From the NCBI GenBank assembly GCA_902826155.1, contig CADEDU010000058.1, forward strand, positions 17,029 through 39,242: a stretch of 22,214 nucleotides of DNA. Reading direction: 5' to 3'. The notes under the pieces are model-generated. The model did not search any database. It saw nothing but the letters and a program-made list of their open reading frames with translations, and was not told the origin of the DNA. A program made the translations under genes and the position numbers. The first letter of the stretch is position 1; each line of letters opens with the position of its first letter. The DNA is from an uncultured beta proteobacterium. GTDB lineage: Bacteria > Pseudomonadota > Gammaproteobacteria > Burkholderiales > SG8-39. Below, one piece after another: positions 1 to 9,100 of the stretch.

Positions 1-65
1 CGTTTCGCGTCGATACGCAATATCCGGAGTCGGACCATGCGCCGGTTGTTGCGCAGTTTGGGTAG
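1..65 (+). CDS. 3' end of an endonuclease/exonuclease/phosphatase-family gene (partial)
   Basis: Only the last 20 codons lie in the window, read from base 3 to the TAG at 63-65; the gene begins upstream. The peptide contains YPESDHAPVVAQFG. The S-D-H-x-P-V signature is the C-terminal catalytic motif of the DNase I-like EEP superfamily (exonuclease III and relatives), where the Asp-His pair takes part in metal-dependent phosphodiester cleavage. The family is recognisable from this motif. The exact member (exonuclease III or another EEP hydrolase) cannot be decided from 20 residues. Confidence 0.6.
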   Translation, partial: FRVDTQYPESDHAPVVAQFG

Positions 66-73
66 GGGCGCTC

Positions 74-102
74 TCCCTCCCCTCACCCTCCCTCCCCTCA
101 CC
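74..102. repeat. Two 14-nt direct repeats in a polypyrimidine tract
   Basis: The 14-mer tccctcccctcacc occurs at 74-87 and again at 89-102 (period 15), inside a tract from 69 to 110 that is almost pure C/T on the plus strand. The minus strand therefore has at least four runs of three or more G with 1-4 nt spacers, a canonical G-quadruplex pattern. Bases 86-93 (ccctccct) are complementary to 136-143 (agggaggg), and a small gccac/gtggc hairpin (117-130) lies between them. It may be a dispersed intergenic repeat or part of a transcript end. Confidence 0.6.
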
Positions 103-154
103 TTCCCTCTACTCGCGCCACTGACGTGGCTAGAAAGGGAGGGGGCCTAGTTTG

Positions 155-179
155 CGGCGCAGCTTGTGCGCCGGGTTTT
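155..179 (+). terminator. Possible terminator hairpin upstream of the MFS gene
   Basis: A 7-bp perfect stem (155-161 with 167-173, cggcgca/tgcgccg) with a 5-nt loop is followed by GG and four T (176-179). It could end transcription of the upstream EEP gene. The T-run is short, so this is a weak call. Confidence 0.3.
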
Positions 180-205
180 CTGGAGATCAACGCTGAAGGG
201 CCACC

Positions 206-1372
206 TTGCTAGCGCGCGCCACCGAATCGGGTCGTAAGGTCGCATTGCTTGCCGTGGCCACGCTCACAGTCGTATCGACGATGGCGATCGCGCCCGCACT
301 GCCGGCGATGGCGAAGGCGTTCGGCGGACATCCGAACGCCGAGCTGCTGGTGAAACTCGCGCTCACGCTGCCGGCGATCGCGATCGCGTTGTTCGCGCCG
401 CTCGTGGGCTGGATCATCGATCGCTTCGGCCGGCTGCGCATGCTGTTCGTGAGCATGGTGTTGTTCGGTGCGGCCGGCATCAGCGGCTACTTTCTCGACG
501 ATCTGCGCGCGATCCTGGTGAGCCGCTTCGTACTGGGATTGGCCATCGCCGGCACGATGACCACCGTGCACGCGCTCGCAGGCGACTACTTGAACGGCGA
601 GGCGCGCACCCGCTTCGCCGGGCTGCAATCAGTGGTGATGTCATTCGGTGCGATGGTGCTGGTGGGGCTGGCCGGTCTGATCGCCGATGCCAACTGGCGT
701 TACCCGTTCCTGCTCTATATCTACGGCTGGCTGCTGATTCCGCTGGTGGCCTGGCTGCTCGATGAGCCGCCGCGCAGTGCCCGCCACGGCACCGGCCAGG
801 ACCACCAGCCGTTGCGCGCCTGGGAGCTCGGGCTGGCCTATGCACTGGGCTGGTTCGCGGCAGCCATGTTCTACATGGTTGCATCGCAGTTGCCGTTTCT
901 CATCCGCGAGCGCGGCATTCAGAGTGGCGTGCTGCTCGGCCTGGCGGTCGGGTTCGTGCAATTGTTCGCGGCAGTCGGTTCGCACTTTTTCGTCGACATC
1001 AAGCGAACGCGCAGTTTCCAGGCGGTGTACGCGATCGCGTTCATCCTGATGAGCGCGGGCTACGCGATGATCGCGTTGGTCGACAGCTATCCGGTGGTGC
1101 TGTTGGGCGCGATGATCACCGGCATAGGCGTGGGCCTGTTCTTCCCCAACGGCACGCTCTGGGTGCTGACGCTGGCGCCGCCCCGTCTGCGTGGCCGCTG
1201 CAGCGGCGGCATGTCGGCATCGCTCAACTTCGGGCAGTTCAGCTCACCGATCGTGCTGCAACCCATCGTGCTGGCGGCCGGTGTCTCGGGAGCTTTCGGC
1301 GCATCCGCCGGCCTGCTCGCGCTCGTGGCAGTCGCGCTGACGTTGCGCCCGCATCGCGAAAGAAGTTCGTGA
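206..1372 (+). CDS. MFS transporter, substrate unknown
   Basis: A 388-residue inner-membrane protein with about 12 hydrophobic helices (roughly residues 12-35, 48-70, 77-97, 102-124, 140-162, 166-186, 208-230, 241-262, 271-292, 295-320, 334-357, 361-381). This is the usual size and topology of a major facilitator superfamily permease. The loop between helices 2 and 3 has GWIIDRFGRLRM, the superfamily motif A (G-x-x-x-D-R-x-G-R). The start is a TTG at 206: an in-frame TGA lies at 194-196, a purine-rich aaggg (196-200) sits just upstream, and the first in-frame ATG (281) would remove most of helix 1. Substrate and direction of transport cannot be read from the sequence. It stands alone, with non-coding DNA on both sides. 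Confidence 0.88.
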   Translation: MLARATESGRKVALLAVATLTVVSTMAIAPALPAMAKAFGGHPNAELLVKLALTLPAIAIALFAPLVGWIIDRFGRLRMLFVSMVLFGAAGISGYFLDDLRAILVSRFVLGLAIAGTMTTVHALAGDYLNGEARTRFAGLQSVVMSFGAMVLVGLAGLIADANWRYPFLLYIYGWLLIPLVAWLLDEPPRSARHGTGQDHQPLRAWELGLAYALGWFAAAMFYMVASQLPFLIRERGIQSGVLLGLAVGFVQLFAAVGSHFFVDIKRTRSFQAVYAIAFILMSAGYAMIALVDSYPVVLLGAMITGIGVGLFFPNGTLWVLTLAPPRLRGRCSGGMSASLNFGQFSSPIVLQPIVLAAGVSGAFGASAGLLALVAVALTLRPHRERSS

Positions 1373-1868
1373 CGCGCTGAGTCGGCGGCGTCGTTCCGGG
1401 TTCGCGCGCTGATTATCAGAACATTATTCGAGCCGCGCGCTCGACTCGAACACGAGCGCGAACACCAGCGCGAACAAGAACGCGCACCGGATTGTGCGCG
1501 GCACAGTCACGCACCACATTCGAGCGCGCGTCCACCTGAGTCAGCGCGCTTGTTGCGCAGGGTTCGCGCGCGCAGCGTCACTCGCGCCGCAGATTCGCGA
1601 TGCTCGCACCGAGCTGGCGTGCCGGGAGGCATACCAAGGCCGGAAGGTCTCGCGCATTTGTGCCTGCACCGCCATACCCCCGAATGCGCGATCGAGTCGA
1701 CGCTTCGACGCATGCGTGACGATCTGCACGCACCCCTACTTACAGCGTGCCAATGCAGTGACAAGTTGGCAGCTTTGCGCACCCGCTGGAATGCGGTTCG
1801 CTTCCCTGGCATGCCGACGGCGGATTTTCGTCTGCCACCAACGTTCAACGCGCTCTGGGAATCGACCT
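1373..1868. other. 496-nt intergenic region upstream of the pil/chp operon
   Basis: No convincing gene is seen. The reading frame of pilG stays open back to 1494, but its upstream part translates to Arg/Cys/Ala-rich sequence with no recognisable domain. Short features are an odd palindrome ctgattatcag (1409-1419) and a 12-nt periodicity at about 1444-1478 in which agcgcgaacacc is followed by agcgcgaacaag. The region presumably holds the operon promoter, but I could not find a well-spaced sigma-70, sigma-54 or FliA-type promoter. Confidence 0.6.
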
Positions 1869-2729
1869 GTGAATCCGACGAGAAAATTCCGCGTAGCCGG
1901 GATCGGGCTATCCGAGCGGGATGCACGCCTGCTCAAGTCGCTCACCCTGGTCTCGTCTTCGCGCACCCGTTCGTACACGCTGGTTGACGCCCGCCTGGGG
2001 GCGCCCGAGCTGTTCGTCGTGGACGCTGACAACGGCGACGCGGTCGAAGAGTGGAAGCTCACGCACGCGCGCGGCAAGGCGCCGGCCATCATGATCAATG
2101 CGACCGGCGAGTCGTTCCTCGGTCAGCGCGGCGTGAAACGCCCGATCGTGCCCTCGAAGCTATTGAACCTGATGGACGACCTGACCATCCAGGAACTGGG
2201 CTACATGCCCGAGAGCGTGCCTTCGCAAAGCAGCGCGCCGGTGAACCAGAGCAGCCTGCCGGCGCCGCTGTCGATCGATCCGGCCGCGCCCGAGATGCCG
2301 AACTTGCAGCGCTATCTGGCCCTCGTCGTCGATGACAGCCCGACGGTGCGCGCGCAATTGGAGATCGCCTTGCGCGGCCACGGCATCACCGCGCACATGG
2401 CCGAGTCGGCCGAGAAGGCGTTCGAACTGCTCACGCACAACCGCTACGACATCGTGTTTCTCGATGTCGTGTTGCCCGGTGCCGACGGCTACCAGGTCTG
2501 CAAGCAGATCAAGAAGGACAAGCTCAAGAAGGAAACGCCGGTGATCATGCTCACCGGCAAGTCTTCGCCGTTCGACCGCATCAAGGGTTCACTGGCCGGA
2601 TGCGACACCTACCTGACCAAGCCGGTGCAGGCCACCGTCTTCCAGGAAATCATCAAGAAGTATTTGCGCGCGATCGATTCCCGCCAGGGCAAACAGAGCG
2701 CGTTCGTGTTGTCGCCCCGAAGCGCGTAA
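1869..2729 (+). CDS. pilG: PilG-type twitching-motility response regulator with extra N-terminal pseudo-receiver domain
   Basis: 286 residues from a GTG start. The C-terminal receiver (about 147-270) has acidic pair D155-D156, phosphoacceptor D199 (FLDVVLPGADGY), T229 and K251-P252, all the residues needed for phosphotransfer. Residues about 5-108 look like a second, degenerate receiver: LFVVDADN (beta-3, D52), PAIMINATG (beta-4) and VKRPIVPSKLL (beta-5) fall in the right order, but the N-terminal acidic pair is missing. A Ser/Pro-rich linker (114-145) joins the two. GTG 1869 is preferred because ggga (1857-1860) lies 8 nt upstream and the sequence before it is not protein-like. First gene of the chemosensory operon; expected to receive phosphate from ChpA and promote pilus extension. 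Pseudomonas PilG is only about 135 residues, so the extension is real and unusual. Confidence 0.88.
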   Translation: MNPTRKFRVAGIGLSERDARLLKSLTLVSSSRTRSYTLVDARLGAPELFVVDADNGDAVEEWKLTHARGKAPAIMINATGESFLGQRGVKRPIVPSKLLNLMDDLTIQELGYMPESVPSQSSAPVNQSSLPAPLSIDPAAPEMPNLQRYLALVVDDSPTVRAQLEIALRGHGITAHMAESAEKAFELLTHNRYDIVFLDVVLPGADGYQVCKQIKKDKLKKETPVIMLTGKSSPFDRIKGSLAGCDTYLTKPVQATVFQEIIKKYLRAIDSRQGKQSAFVLSPRSA

Positions 2730-2789
2730 CGGCGATTGCATTCGCGCTTCGGACCCGTTCATTACACCCGCACCACCAGGAGCAACCCC

Positions 2790-3152
2790 ATGAGCAAGAA
2801 AGCACTCGTCTGCGACGATTCCGCCACCGACATGGCCAACATGAAGAGCATCCTGTCCGATGCCGGCTGCATGGTCATCACCGCCTCCAACGGCAAGGAA
2901 GCCGTGGCCAAGGCCAAAGCCGAGAAGCCCAGCGTCATCTTCCTCGACATCGTCATGCCGGACATGGACGGTTACGAGGCATGCCGCCTGCTCTCCGAGG
3001 ACCCGTCCACGAAGGGCATCCCGGTGGTGTTCGTCACCAGCAAGGGCCAGAAGGCCGACAAGGTCTGGGGCCAGATGCAAGGCGCCAAGGGCCATGTCGT
3101 GAAGCCGGCGACCAAGGAACAGATCGCCGAGCAACTCAAGGCCGTGGCGTAG
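2790..3152 (+). CDS. pilH: PilH-type single-domain response regulator
   Basis: 120 residues, a bare CheY-like receiver with no output domain. D9-D10, phosphoacceptor D53 (FLDIVMPDMDGY), T83 and K105-P106 are all present. In Pseudomonas, PilH is the second CheY-like protein of the Pil-Chp system. It is linked to pilus retraction or acts as a phosphate sink opposing PilG. The start at 2790 follows a good ribosome site (agga at about 2778-2781), and the 60-nt gap after pilG and 31-nt gap to pilI fit one transcript. Assignment to pilH rather than another cheY rests on gene order. Confidence 0.88.
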   Translation: MSKKALVCDDSATDMANMKSILSDAGCMVITASNGKEAVAKAKAEKPSVIFLDIVMPDMDGYEACRLLSEDPSTKGIPVVFVTSKGQKADKVWGQMQGAKGHVVKPATKEQIAEQLKAVA

Positions 3153-3183
3153 GCATCGGCACAACACTCGAGTTCGATCGACT

Positions 3184-3753
3184 ATGAGCCCCAACGTCGC
3201 CGCCGCCGGTTCACCCGGCCGCTGGCTCTCGCCGACCGGTGCGCTGGAGCGCTTCGACGCGCCGCGCCAGGTTGAGGTGGATCGCCATGCGGCCGAGCGC
3301 GCCCTGGTGCGCTATGGCTTTCGCGTCGGCCGCCTCGGCCTGCTGGTCAAGCCCGGCAGCGGGACCGAGGTCGTACCGATGGTGACGATCGCGCGGATCC
3401 CGAACTCAGCCAGTTGGATGCTCGGTCTGATCAACCTGCGCGGCAACCTCGTGCCGGTGTTCGATCTCAAGCGTGCGCTGCGCATCGAGTCGGGCGCATC
3501 GGGACTGCGAGAGTCCGCGCGTGAGGACAAGCCGATGATCCTGGTGTTCGACAAGGGCGAGCGCGCACTCGCACTTGCCGTCGACGGCTACCCGCAGCCG
3601 CTTTCCGGGTTGCGCAGACTCGATCAGGTGTCGGGCGTGCCCGACGCGCTCGCCGCGCATTGCGCGGGCGCCTTCGGCACCGATACCGAGGTGTGGCTGG
3701 AGTTCGACCACACCGCATTCATTGAACAGATCACCGGCCAGCGCTCCGTCTAG
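3184..3753 (+). CDS. pilI: PilI, CheW-like coupling protein
   Basis: 189 residues with a CheW domain over about residues 40-180, including the canonical INLRGNLVPVFDL segment (R86-G87 and P91-V92-x-D94-L95). CheW proteins bridge receptor tips and the CheA kinase in the cytoplasmic array, so this should couple PilJ to ChpA. The position between pilH and pilJ matches pilI of Pseudomonas. The first 40 residues (Pro/Arg/Ala-rich) are a variable leader. The ribosome site is weak, which suggests translation depends on the preceding gene. Confidence 0.88.
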   Translation: MSPNVAAAGSPGRWLSPTGALERFDAPRQVEVDRHAAERALVRYGFRVGRLGLLVKPGSGTEVVPMVTIARIPNSASWMLGLINLRGNLVPVFDLKRALRIESGASGLRESAREDKPMILVFDKGERALALAVDGYPQPLSGLRRLDQVSGVPDALAAHCAGAFGTDTEVWLEFDHTAFIEQITGQRSV

Positions 3754-3866
3754 TAGGACGGGCGCGCCGCTTTCGCTTTCAACCCACCGAGACGCTTGAC
3801 ACGTCTTCCTAACCACCCTCCCGGCGCCCACAACGCACAAGCAATCCGCTTCGACTGGAGATCACC

Positions 3867-6086
3867 ATGAAGTTCATCAATCGCCTGCTGCTATGGCAGA
3901 AGTTCGCAGTACTCGGGGTTCTGGCCCTCGTGCTCGTGGGCATCCCGTTCTACCTGTTCATCTCGAAAGCGCAGGAAGCGATCGACTTCGCGAAGGACGA
4001 GCAGCGCGGTATCGAGCCGACCAAGGCGATGTCCGAGCTGTTCAAGCTGATCCAGGAGCATCGCGGCCTGTCGAGCCTGGCTTTGACGGGTGTGGCCAGC
4101 GCCAACGCGCCGCGCCAGGCCAAGCAGGGAGAAGTCGAGCGGACGATGGCGGCGGTTGACGCGTTCGCCAAACGCGACCGTTGGGACGCAGCGCTCACCA
4201 AGACGTGGGACCTGGTCCTCAACGACTGGAAACGCATCGCGACCGGGGTGAGCGACAAGTCGCTGCTGCCGCAACAGAGCCTGGCCGCGCACACCCAGCT
4301 GATTCGCGAACTGCTCGCGGTGCTGGAAACAGCGGGCGACTTCTACAAACTGTCTCTGGACCCGGAAGGCTTCACCTTCTACATGATGAAGATGGTGATC
4401 TTCGACTTCTCGCGCCAGACCGAGCCGATGGGCCAGTTGCGTGACGTCGGTGCAGGCTACCTTGCCCGCGGCCAGATGAATCGTGGCGCCGACGGCAAAC
4501 CACAGAGCGTCACCGAAGCCGAGCGCATCGGTCTGCTGGCAGTACTCGACCGTGCCAAGGAAGGTCTGAACCAGGTGGTCGACAGCATCAACAAGGCGAT
4601 CGGGTACGACAACAGCCTGCGCGGCAAGCTCGAAGGGGGCATGCGCTCCACGCGCGACGCCGTGAACGGCGCGATCAAGCTGGCCGAAGACCAACTCGTC
4701 AACGGCTCCGGGGCGCCACAAGATGCCTCGAACTACTTCAAGGCCTACACCGATGCAATGCAGGACCTGTTCGCCTACCAGCAAGTCGTAGCCAACGAAC
4801 TCGACGCGGCGCTCGTTGCGCGGGTCAAGTCGGGGCAACAGAACGAGCTGTTCGTGTCGGCAATCATGCTTGCACTGCTGGTATTCGGCGGTCTTCTCGG
4901 CACGTTCATCGTTCGCAGCGTACTGCGCCCGGTCAACCATCTGGTCGGTGTTATCGATCGACTGGCCAAAGGCGAGAGCAGCGCGCGTGCCGGCCTCACC
5001 TCGAAGGACGAGATCGGCCTGCTGGCTCAACAGTTCGACCGAATGGTTGATGAACGCGAACAGTCGGCCGCGAAAGTGCAGCAGGAGAACGAACAGCTGA
5101 ACAGCTCGGTGCTGCAACTGCTGCAGGCGGTGGCGCAGCTCTCGCGCAAGGACCTGACCACGCGCGTACCGGTGGCCGAAGACGTGACCGGCCCGGTCGG
5201 CGACGCGTTGAACATGCTCTCGTCGGAAACCGCCAAGGTGTTGCAGCAGGTAAACGACATTTCCGCTGACGTGACGGCCGCTTCGCTGAAGGTGAAGGAG
5301 CAGTCCGATACGGTGGTGTCAGTGGCTGAAATCGAGCGCGAGCAGGTGGAGAAAACCGCAGCCGACCTCGACGTGGCCGCGCAGGCGATGAACCGGATCG
5401 CGGGCCTCGCGCAGGCTTGCAACACCGCGGCGGACACCGCGATCAAGACCACGCAGAACGCGCTCTCGACGGTGAGTGCGACGGTCGGCGGTATCAACGG
5501 CATTCGCGAGACGATCCGCGAGACGGAGAAACGGATCAAGCGACTCGGTGAACGTTCGCAGGAGATTTCCGGCGTCGTGAATCTGATCAACACGATCGCG
5601 GAACGTACACACATCCTGGCGCTGAACGCATCGATGCACGCGGCCTCAGCCGGTGAAGCGGGCCGCGGCTTCGCGGTGGTTGCGGACGAGGTGCAGCGAC
5701 TGGCCGAGAACGCGCGGCAGGCGACGGCGCAGATCGCAACGCTGGTGAACAACATTCAGGTCGAGACGGCCGACACCGTGACGACGATGAACAACACGAT
5801 CAGCCAGGTTGTGGAAGGTTCGAGACTGGCCGAGCAGGCGGGTGAGCAGATGAAGCGCACGCAGGAAACCACTGCGGAGCTGGTGGCCTCGGTTCAGCAG
5901 ATTGCCGAGAGCTCGACCGAGCAGGCGCGCATGAGTACCGAACTGCTCAGCCGCGCGGGCGAGATCCGTAAGAGCACCCAGCTCACCAGCGAACAGCTCC
6001 GCCAGCAGACGGCGCAGACCGAGAACCTCGTGGAGTACGCGAAGCTGCTGCTCGGCGCGGTGCGCGTGTTCAAGCTGCCGGGATAA
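3867..6086 (+). CDS. pilJ: PilJ, methyl-accepting chemotaxis-type receptor
   Basis: 739-residue inner-membrane receptor. TM1 is about 13-32, the periplasmic region about 33-328, TM2 about 329-349 and HAMP about 350-404. A long coiled-coil signalling domain has its hairpin tip near 577-615 (IAERTHILALNAS, then GEAGRGFAVVADEVQRLAE). The tip resembles PilJ more than enteric MCPs. The periplasmic part starts with LFKLIQEHRGLSSLALTG (58-75), which resembles NIT nitrate/nitrite-sensing domains (Q-x-x-R-G-L-S). The QRMLSQ-type motif of classical PilJ N-terminal domains is not seen. A ggag site (about 3857-3860) precedes the ATG. It lies 113 nt after pilI and 74 nt before chpA. Ligand unknown. Confidence 0.88.
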   Translation: MKFINRLLLWQKFAVLGVLALVLVGIPFYLFISKAQEAIDFAKDEQRGIEPTKAMSELFKLIQEHRGLSSLALTGVASANAPRQAKQGEVERTMAAVDAFAKRDRWDAALTKTWDLVLNDWKRIATGVSDKSLLPQQSLAAHTQLIRELLAVLETAGDFYKLSLDPEGFTFYMMKMVIFDFSRQTEPMGQLRDVGAGYLARGQMNRGADGKPQSVTEAERIGLLAVLDRAKEGLNQVVDSINKAIGYDNSLRGKLEGGMRSTRDAVNGAIKLAEDQLVNGSGAPQDASNYFKAYTDAMQDLFAYQQVVANELDAALVARVKSGQQNELFVSAIMLALLVFGGLLGTFIVRSVLRPVNHLVGVIDRLAKGESSARAGLTSKDEIGLLAQQFDRMVDEREQSAAKVQQENEQLNSSVLQLLQAVAQLSRKDLTTRVPVAEDVTGPVGDALNMLSSETAKVLQQVNDISADVTAASLKVKEQSDTVVSVAEIEREQVEKTAADLDVAAQAMNRIAGLAQACNTAADTAIKTTQNALSTVSATVGGINGIRETIRETEKRIKRLGERSQEISGVVNLINTIAERTHILALNASMHAASAGEAGRGFAVVADEVQRLAENARQATAQIATLVNNIQVETADTVTTMNNTISQVVEGSRLAEQAGEQMKRTQETTAELVASVQQIAESSTEQARMSTELLSRAGEIRKSTQLTSEQLRQQTAQTENLVEYAKLLLGAVRVFKLPG

Positions 6087-6104
6087 ACCTGAGCGCGTAA
6101 GCCT

Positions 6105-6134
6105 GCGGCGGCGCCGGCACCACCGGCCCGCCGC
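6105..6134 (+). promoter_or_regulatory. Strong hairpin in the pilJ-chpA gap
   Basis: In the 74-nt spacer, gcggcgg (6105-6111) pairs with ccgccgc (6128-6134), and gccgg (6113-6117) pairs with ccggc (6123-6127) around a cacca loop. This gives 12 G-C pairs with one bulged C (6112). No T-run follows, so it is not a normal terminator. It ends about 26 nt before the chpA start and could affect mRNA stability or readthrough within the operon. Confidence 0.45.
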
Positions 6135-6160
6135 TTCGCCAACTGCGGAGCGAATACACC

Positions 6161-9100
6161 ATGGACGCGCCAATGGCCGTCGAAGCGGGGCTCGCGCAAG
6201 AAATTGCCGCCCCCCTCGAGAGCGTCATCGAATTGCTGGCAGCAGGCTGGCCGGCACCAGGCAATGCCGGGCCCACGCTGGCCGTGATCGAGTCGTACCT
6301 CAATCAGGTCGAGCTCATCGCCGAAGCGGCGGATACCGCGCATGCGCAGGGTCTGGTCTGGGTCTGCGGCCTGGTCGAGGGGCAATTGCTGCGACTGCGC
6401 GGCAAACCCGAGTCGATCACCGAAGCGGAGCAGATGCTCCTGTTCGACTGGCCGATCCTGCTGACCGACTATCTCGGTGCGCCCGAGGACCCTGAAACGG
6501 CAGCGGCGCTGATTGCGCATCTGCAGAACGAAGGCTGGGGCGATCCGCTCTCGGCCGAAGATGCACAAGCCTTGTGCCGCATGTTTCCGACCGGCGAAGA
6601 TGTTGCCGACGCGCGCGAGCACGCGCCGCAGGAATCCGCGGCAGTGACTTCGAGCTCGTCAACGGACTCGCATCAGCATGAATCGCGTGAGGCACCGGCA
6701 GAGCCCCCGGCGCGCGTCGGCGTGGAAGCAGCGCCCTCGCCCGCCGAAGACTATGACGCGCAGCTGGCCGCGGTGGTCGAGCAGGCCGAGGCCCGCAACC
6801 TGATCGGTTTGAGCGATGCGTGCATGCGGGTGCAGACGCATCTGCTCATGTGGCAGGAATCCGGAACGGCCGACAGTAGCGGACTGGCATCCACCCAAGT
6901 CGAGCGCCTCGAACAATTTCTGGCGATCGCACAGACCTGTCTTGGTTCGCCCAATGATCCCTGGGCGGCACAGGCGCTGGTGTTCGAATTGCGTGACGCG
7001 GGTTGGCCCGAGCCGCTCGATGACGAGCAGGCCGAAATGCTCCAGGCCATGCTTCTCACCGCTGAGGATGACGAGGTGCTTGCACCCCTCGCCGACACCG
7101 ATGCGCCGACGTCGGAGCTTGAGCACGTAGCCGCAGAAACGCCTGCGCGCCAGGAGACAGCGGAATCGCTGCCAATCGCGAACGAGGCAGTGCTCGAATC
7201 CGTCCAGCCCACGGAAGACGTCGAAGACATCGACGCAGCCGTCGCGGAAATGCTTGCCGGCGACGATGACACCGCGCAGCAGACGGAAGAACCGGCAGCA
7301 GAACTCGGTGCGATGGACGATCCGGCGCAACCCGTCGCAATGGCCCCGGGCGACGTATCTGCCGAAGACGAGCCACACGAACACGACGTACCCGAGCAGT
7401 TGCTGGGCATGCTCGCCACGGAAATCGATGGGCTGCGCGGCTCGCTCGACGAGTTGCTCGGCGCGGCATCAGGCGGTGCTGGCGAGGCCGCGCAGGAGGC
7501 GCTCGAACAGTATCGCGAGCTGATCGACCGGCTCGGTGTCGCCGCCGAAGCAGTCGGGGCGCTCGGCCTGCAACGCTATCTGAAAACGTTCGTCGCTCCG
7601 ATTCGCAGCGCGACGGCATTGCGCGCCGAAGAAAGCGCCGTGCTGGCCAAGCTACCCGGGCTGCTGATGACGCATCTGGGTTCGCCGCGCGATCCCAGTC
7701 TGCCTGAAGGGATGGTCGACCTGCTGCGCAGCGACGTCTGGGCCGCTCCGCTCGACAAAGCGAGTGCCGAACGCCACGTTGCCTGGTTGGTTGCGATGCG
7801 GCCGGTGCAAGAGGATACGACCGCCCCGAAACGCGCGGTGCAAGCGAGCGCTGAAGACGTTTCGGTTGCGCTGCCCGATACGATCAGCCAGGAGCTGGTC
7901 GACGGTCTGCTGCAGGATCTGCAGGTGCGCACCACCGAGTTCTCCGAAGCGGTGCAACGCATTGCCTCGGGCGCCGGCACCCTGACCGACGTCGACCAGG
8001 CCAAGCGCGCCGCGCACACGCTCAAAGGCGCGGCCAGCACGGCCGGCGTGCGCGGCATCGCCAACCTGACGCATCACATCGAAGACATCCTGATCGCCTT
8101 CTCCACCCATCAGGCGTTACCTTCGGGTGGGCTCTCGGAAATGCTGAGCAACGCGGCCGACTGCCTCGAGGCGATGAGCGAAGCAGTCACCGGCACCGGT
8201 CCGGCACCCGACGATGCACTTGCGGTCCTGCAAAGCGTGCTCGACTGGGCCAACCGCATCGATCGCGAAGGGATTCCGGACGACAACGCCGCAGCCAACG
8301 GCGCTGATGCCGCGGCAACCGCGACCGACAAACCAGACGACGCGAAAGAGCAGACCGCCGCGACGCAGGAGGCGATGGTCCGAGTGCCGGCGGCGCTGAT
8401 CGACGAATTGCTGCGGCTGGTGGGCGAGACGATGATCTCGACCACGCAGATCCGCGATCGCGTACGGCGGATCGTGCGTCACAGCGATTCGACGAGCAAT
8501 CAGAACAGCGGCTTTCTCCAGCTCGCCGGTGAACTGGAGCAGCTGGTGGACTCGCGTGCGGTAGCGACGCCGAACAAGGAGGCCGCGCACGGCGAGGATT
8601 TCGATCCGCTGGAATTCGAGCACTACAGCGAGCTGCACACGGTGAGCCGGCGCATGATCGAATCGGCGACCGACTCGCGCGAGGTCAACCTCGGGATGAG
8701 GGACGACCTGTCCGCGCTCAACGAATTGCTCGAGGCGCAGGAGCGCCTGCACCTGCAAAGCCAGTCGGTCGTGATGCGCACGCGCATGGTGCCGGTATCG
8801 ACCATGGTATCGCGGCTGCAGCGCAGCGTGCGCCAGGCCTGCCGCGTGCTCGACAAGCGCGTGGAGATGGACGTCAACGGCAGCGAGACGCTGGTCGACA
8901 GCAACATCCTGAACGAGCTGGTCGACCCGCTGATGCACATGCTGCGCAACTCGGTCGACCACGGCATCGAATCGGCGCAGGCACGCAAGCAGGCGGGCAA
9001 GTCGGGCACCGGCCAGATCACGTTGAGTTTCGCGCGCGAAGGCAACCACGTCGTGGTGCGCTGTCAGGACGACGGCGGCGGACTCGATCGCGATGCGATC

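Noticed and set aside
1745..1790. A sigma-54-like promoter (ttggcagctttgc) before pilG
   Set aside because: The spacing between the GG and GC elements is 7 nt rather than the required 10.
1494..1868. An open N-terminal extension of 125 codons to pilG
   Set aside because: The translation is Arg/Cys/Ala-rich with no domain, and a GTG at 1869 with a well-placed ggga site starts right where receiver-like sequence begins.
3796..3824. A perfect TTGACA hexamer (3796-3801) upstream of pilJ as an internal promoter
   Set aside because: No acceptable -10 element lies 16-18 nt downstream; position 3819 reads tcccgg. The small agacg/cgtct hairpin around it is weak.
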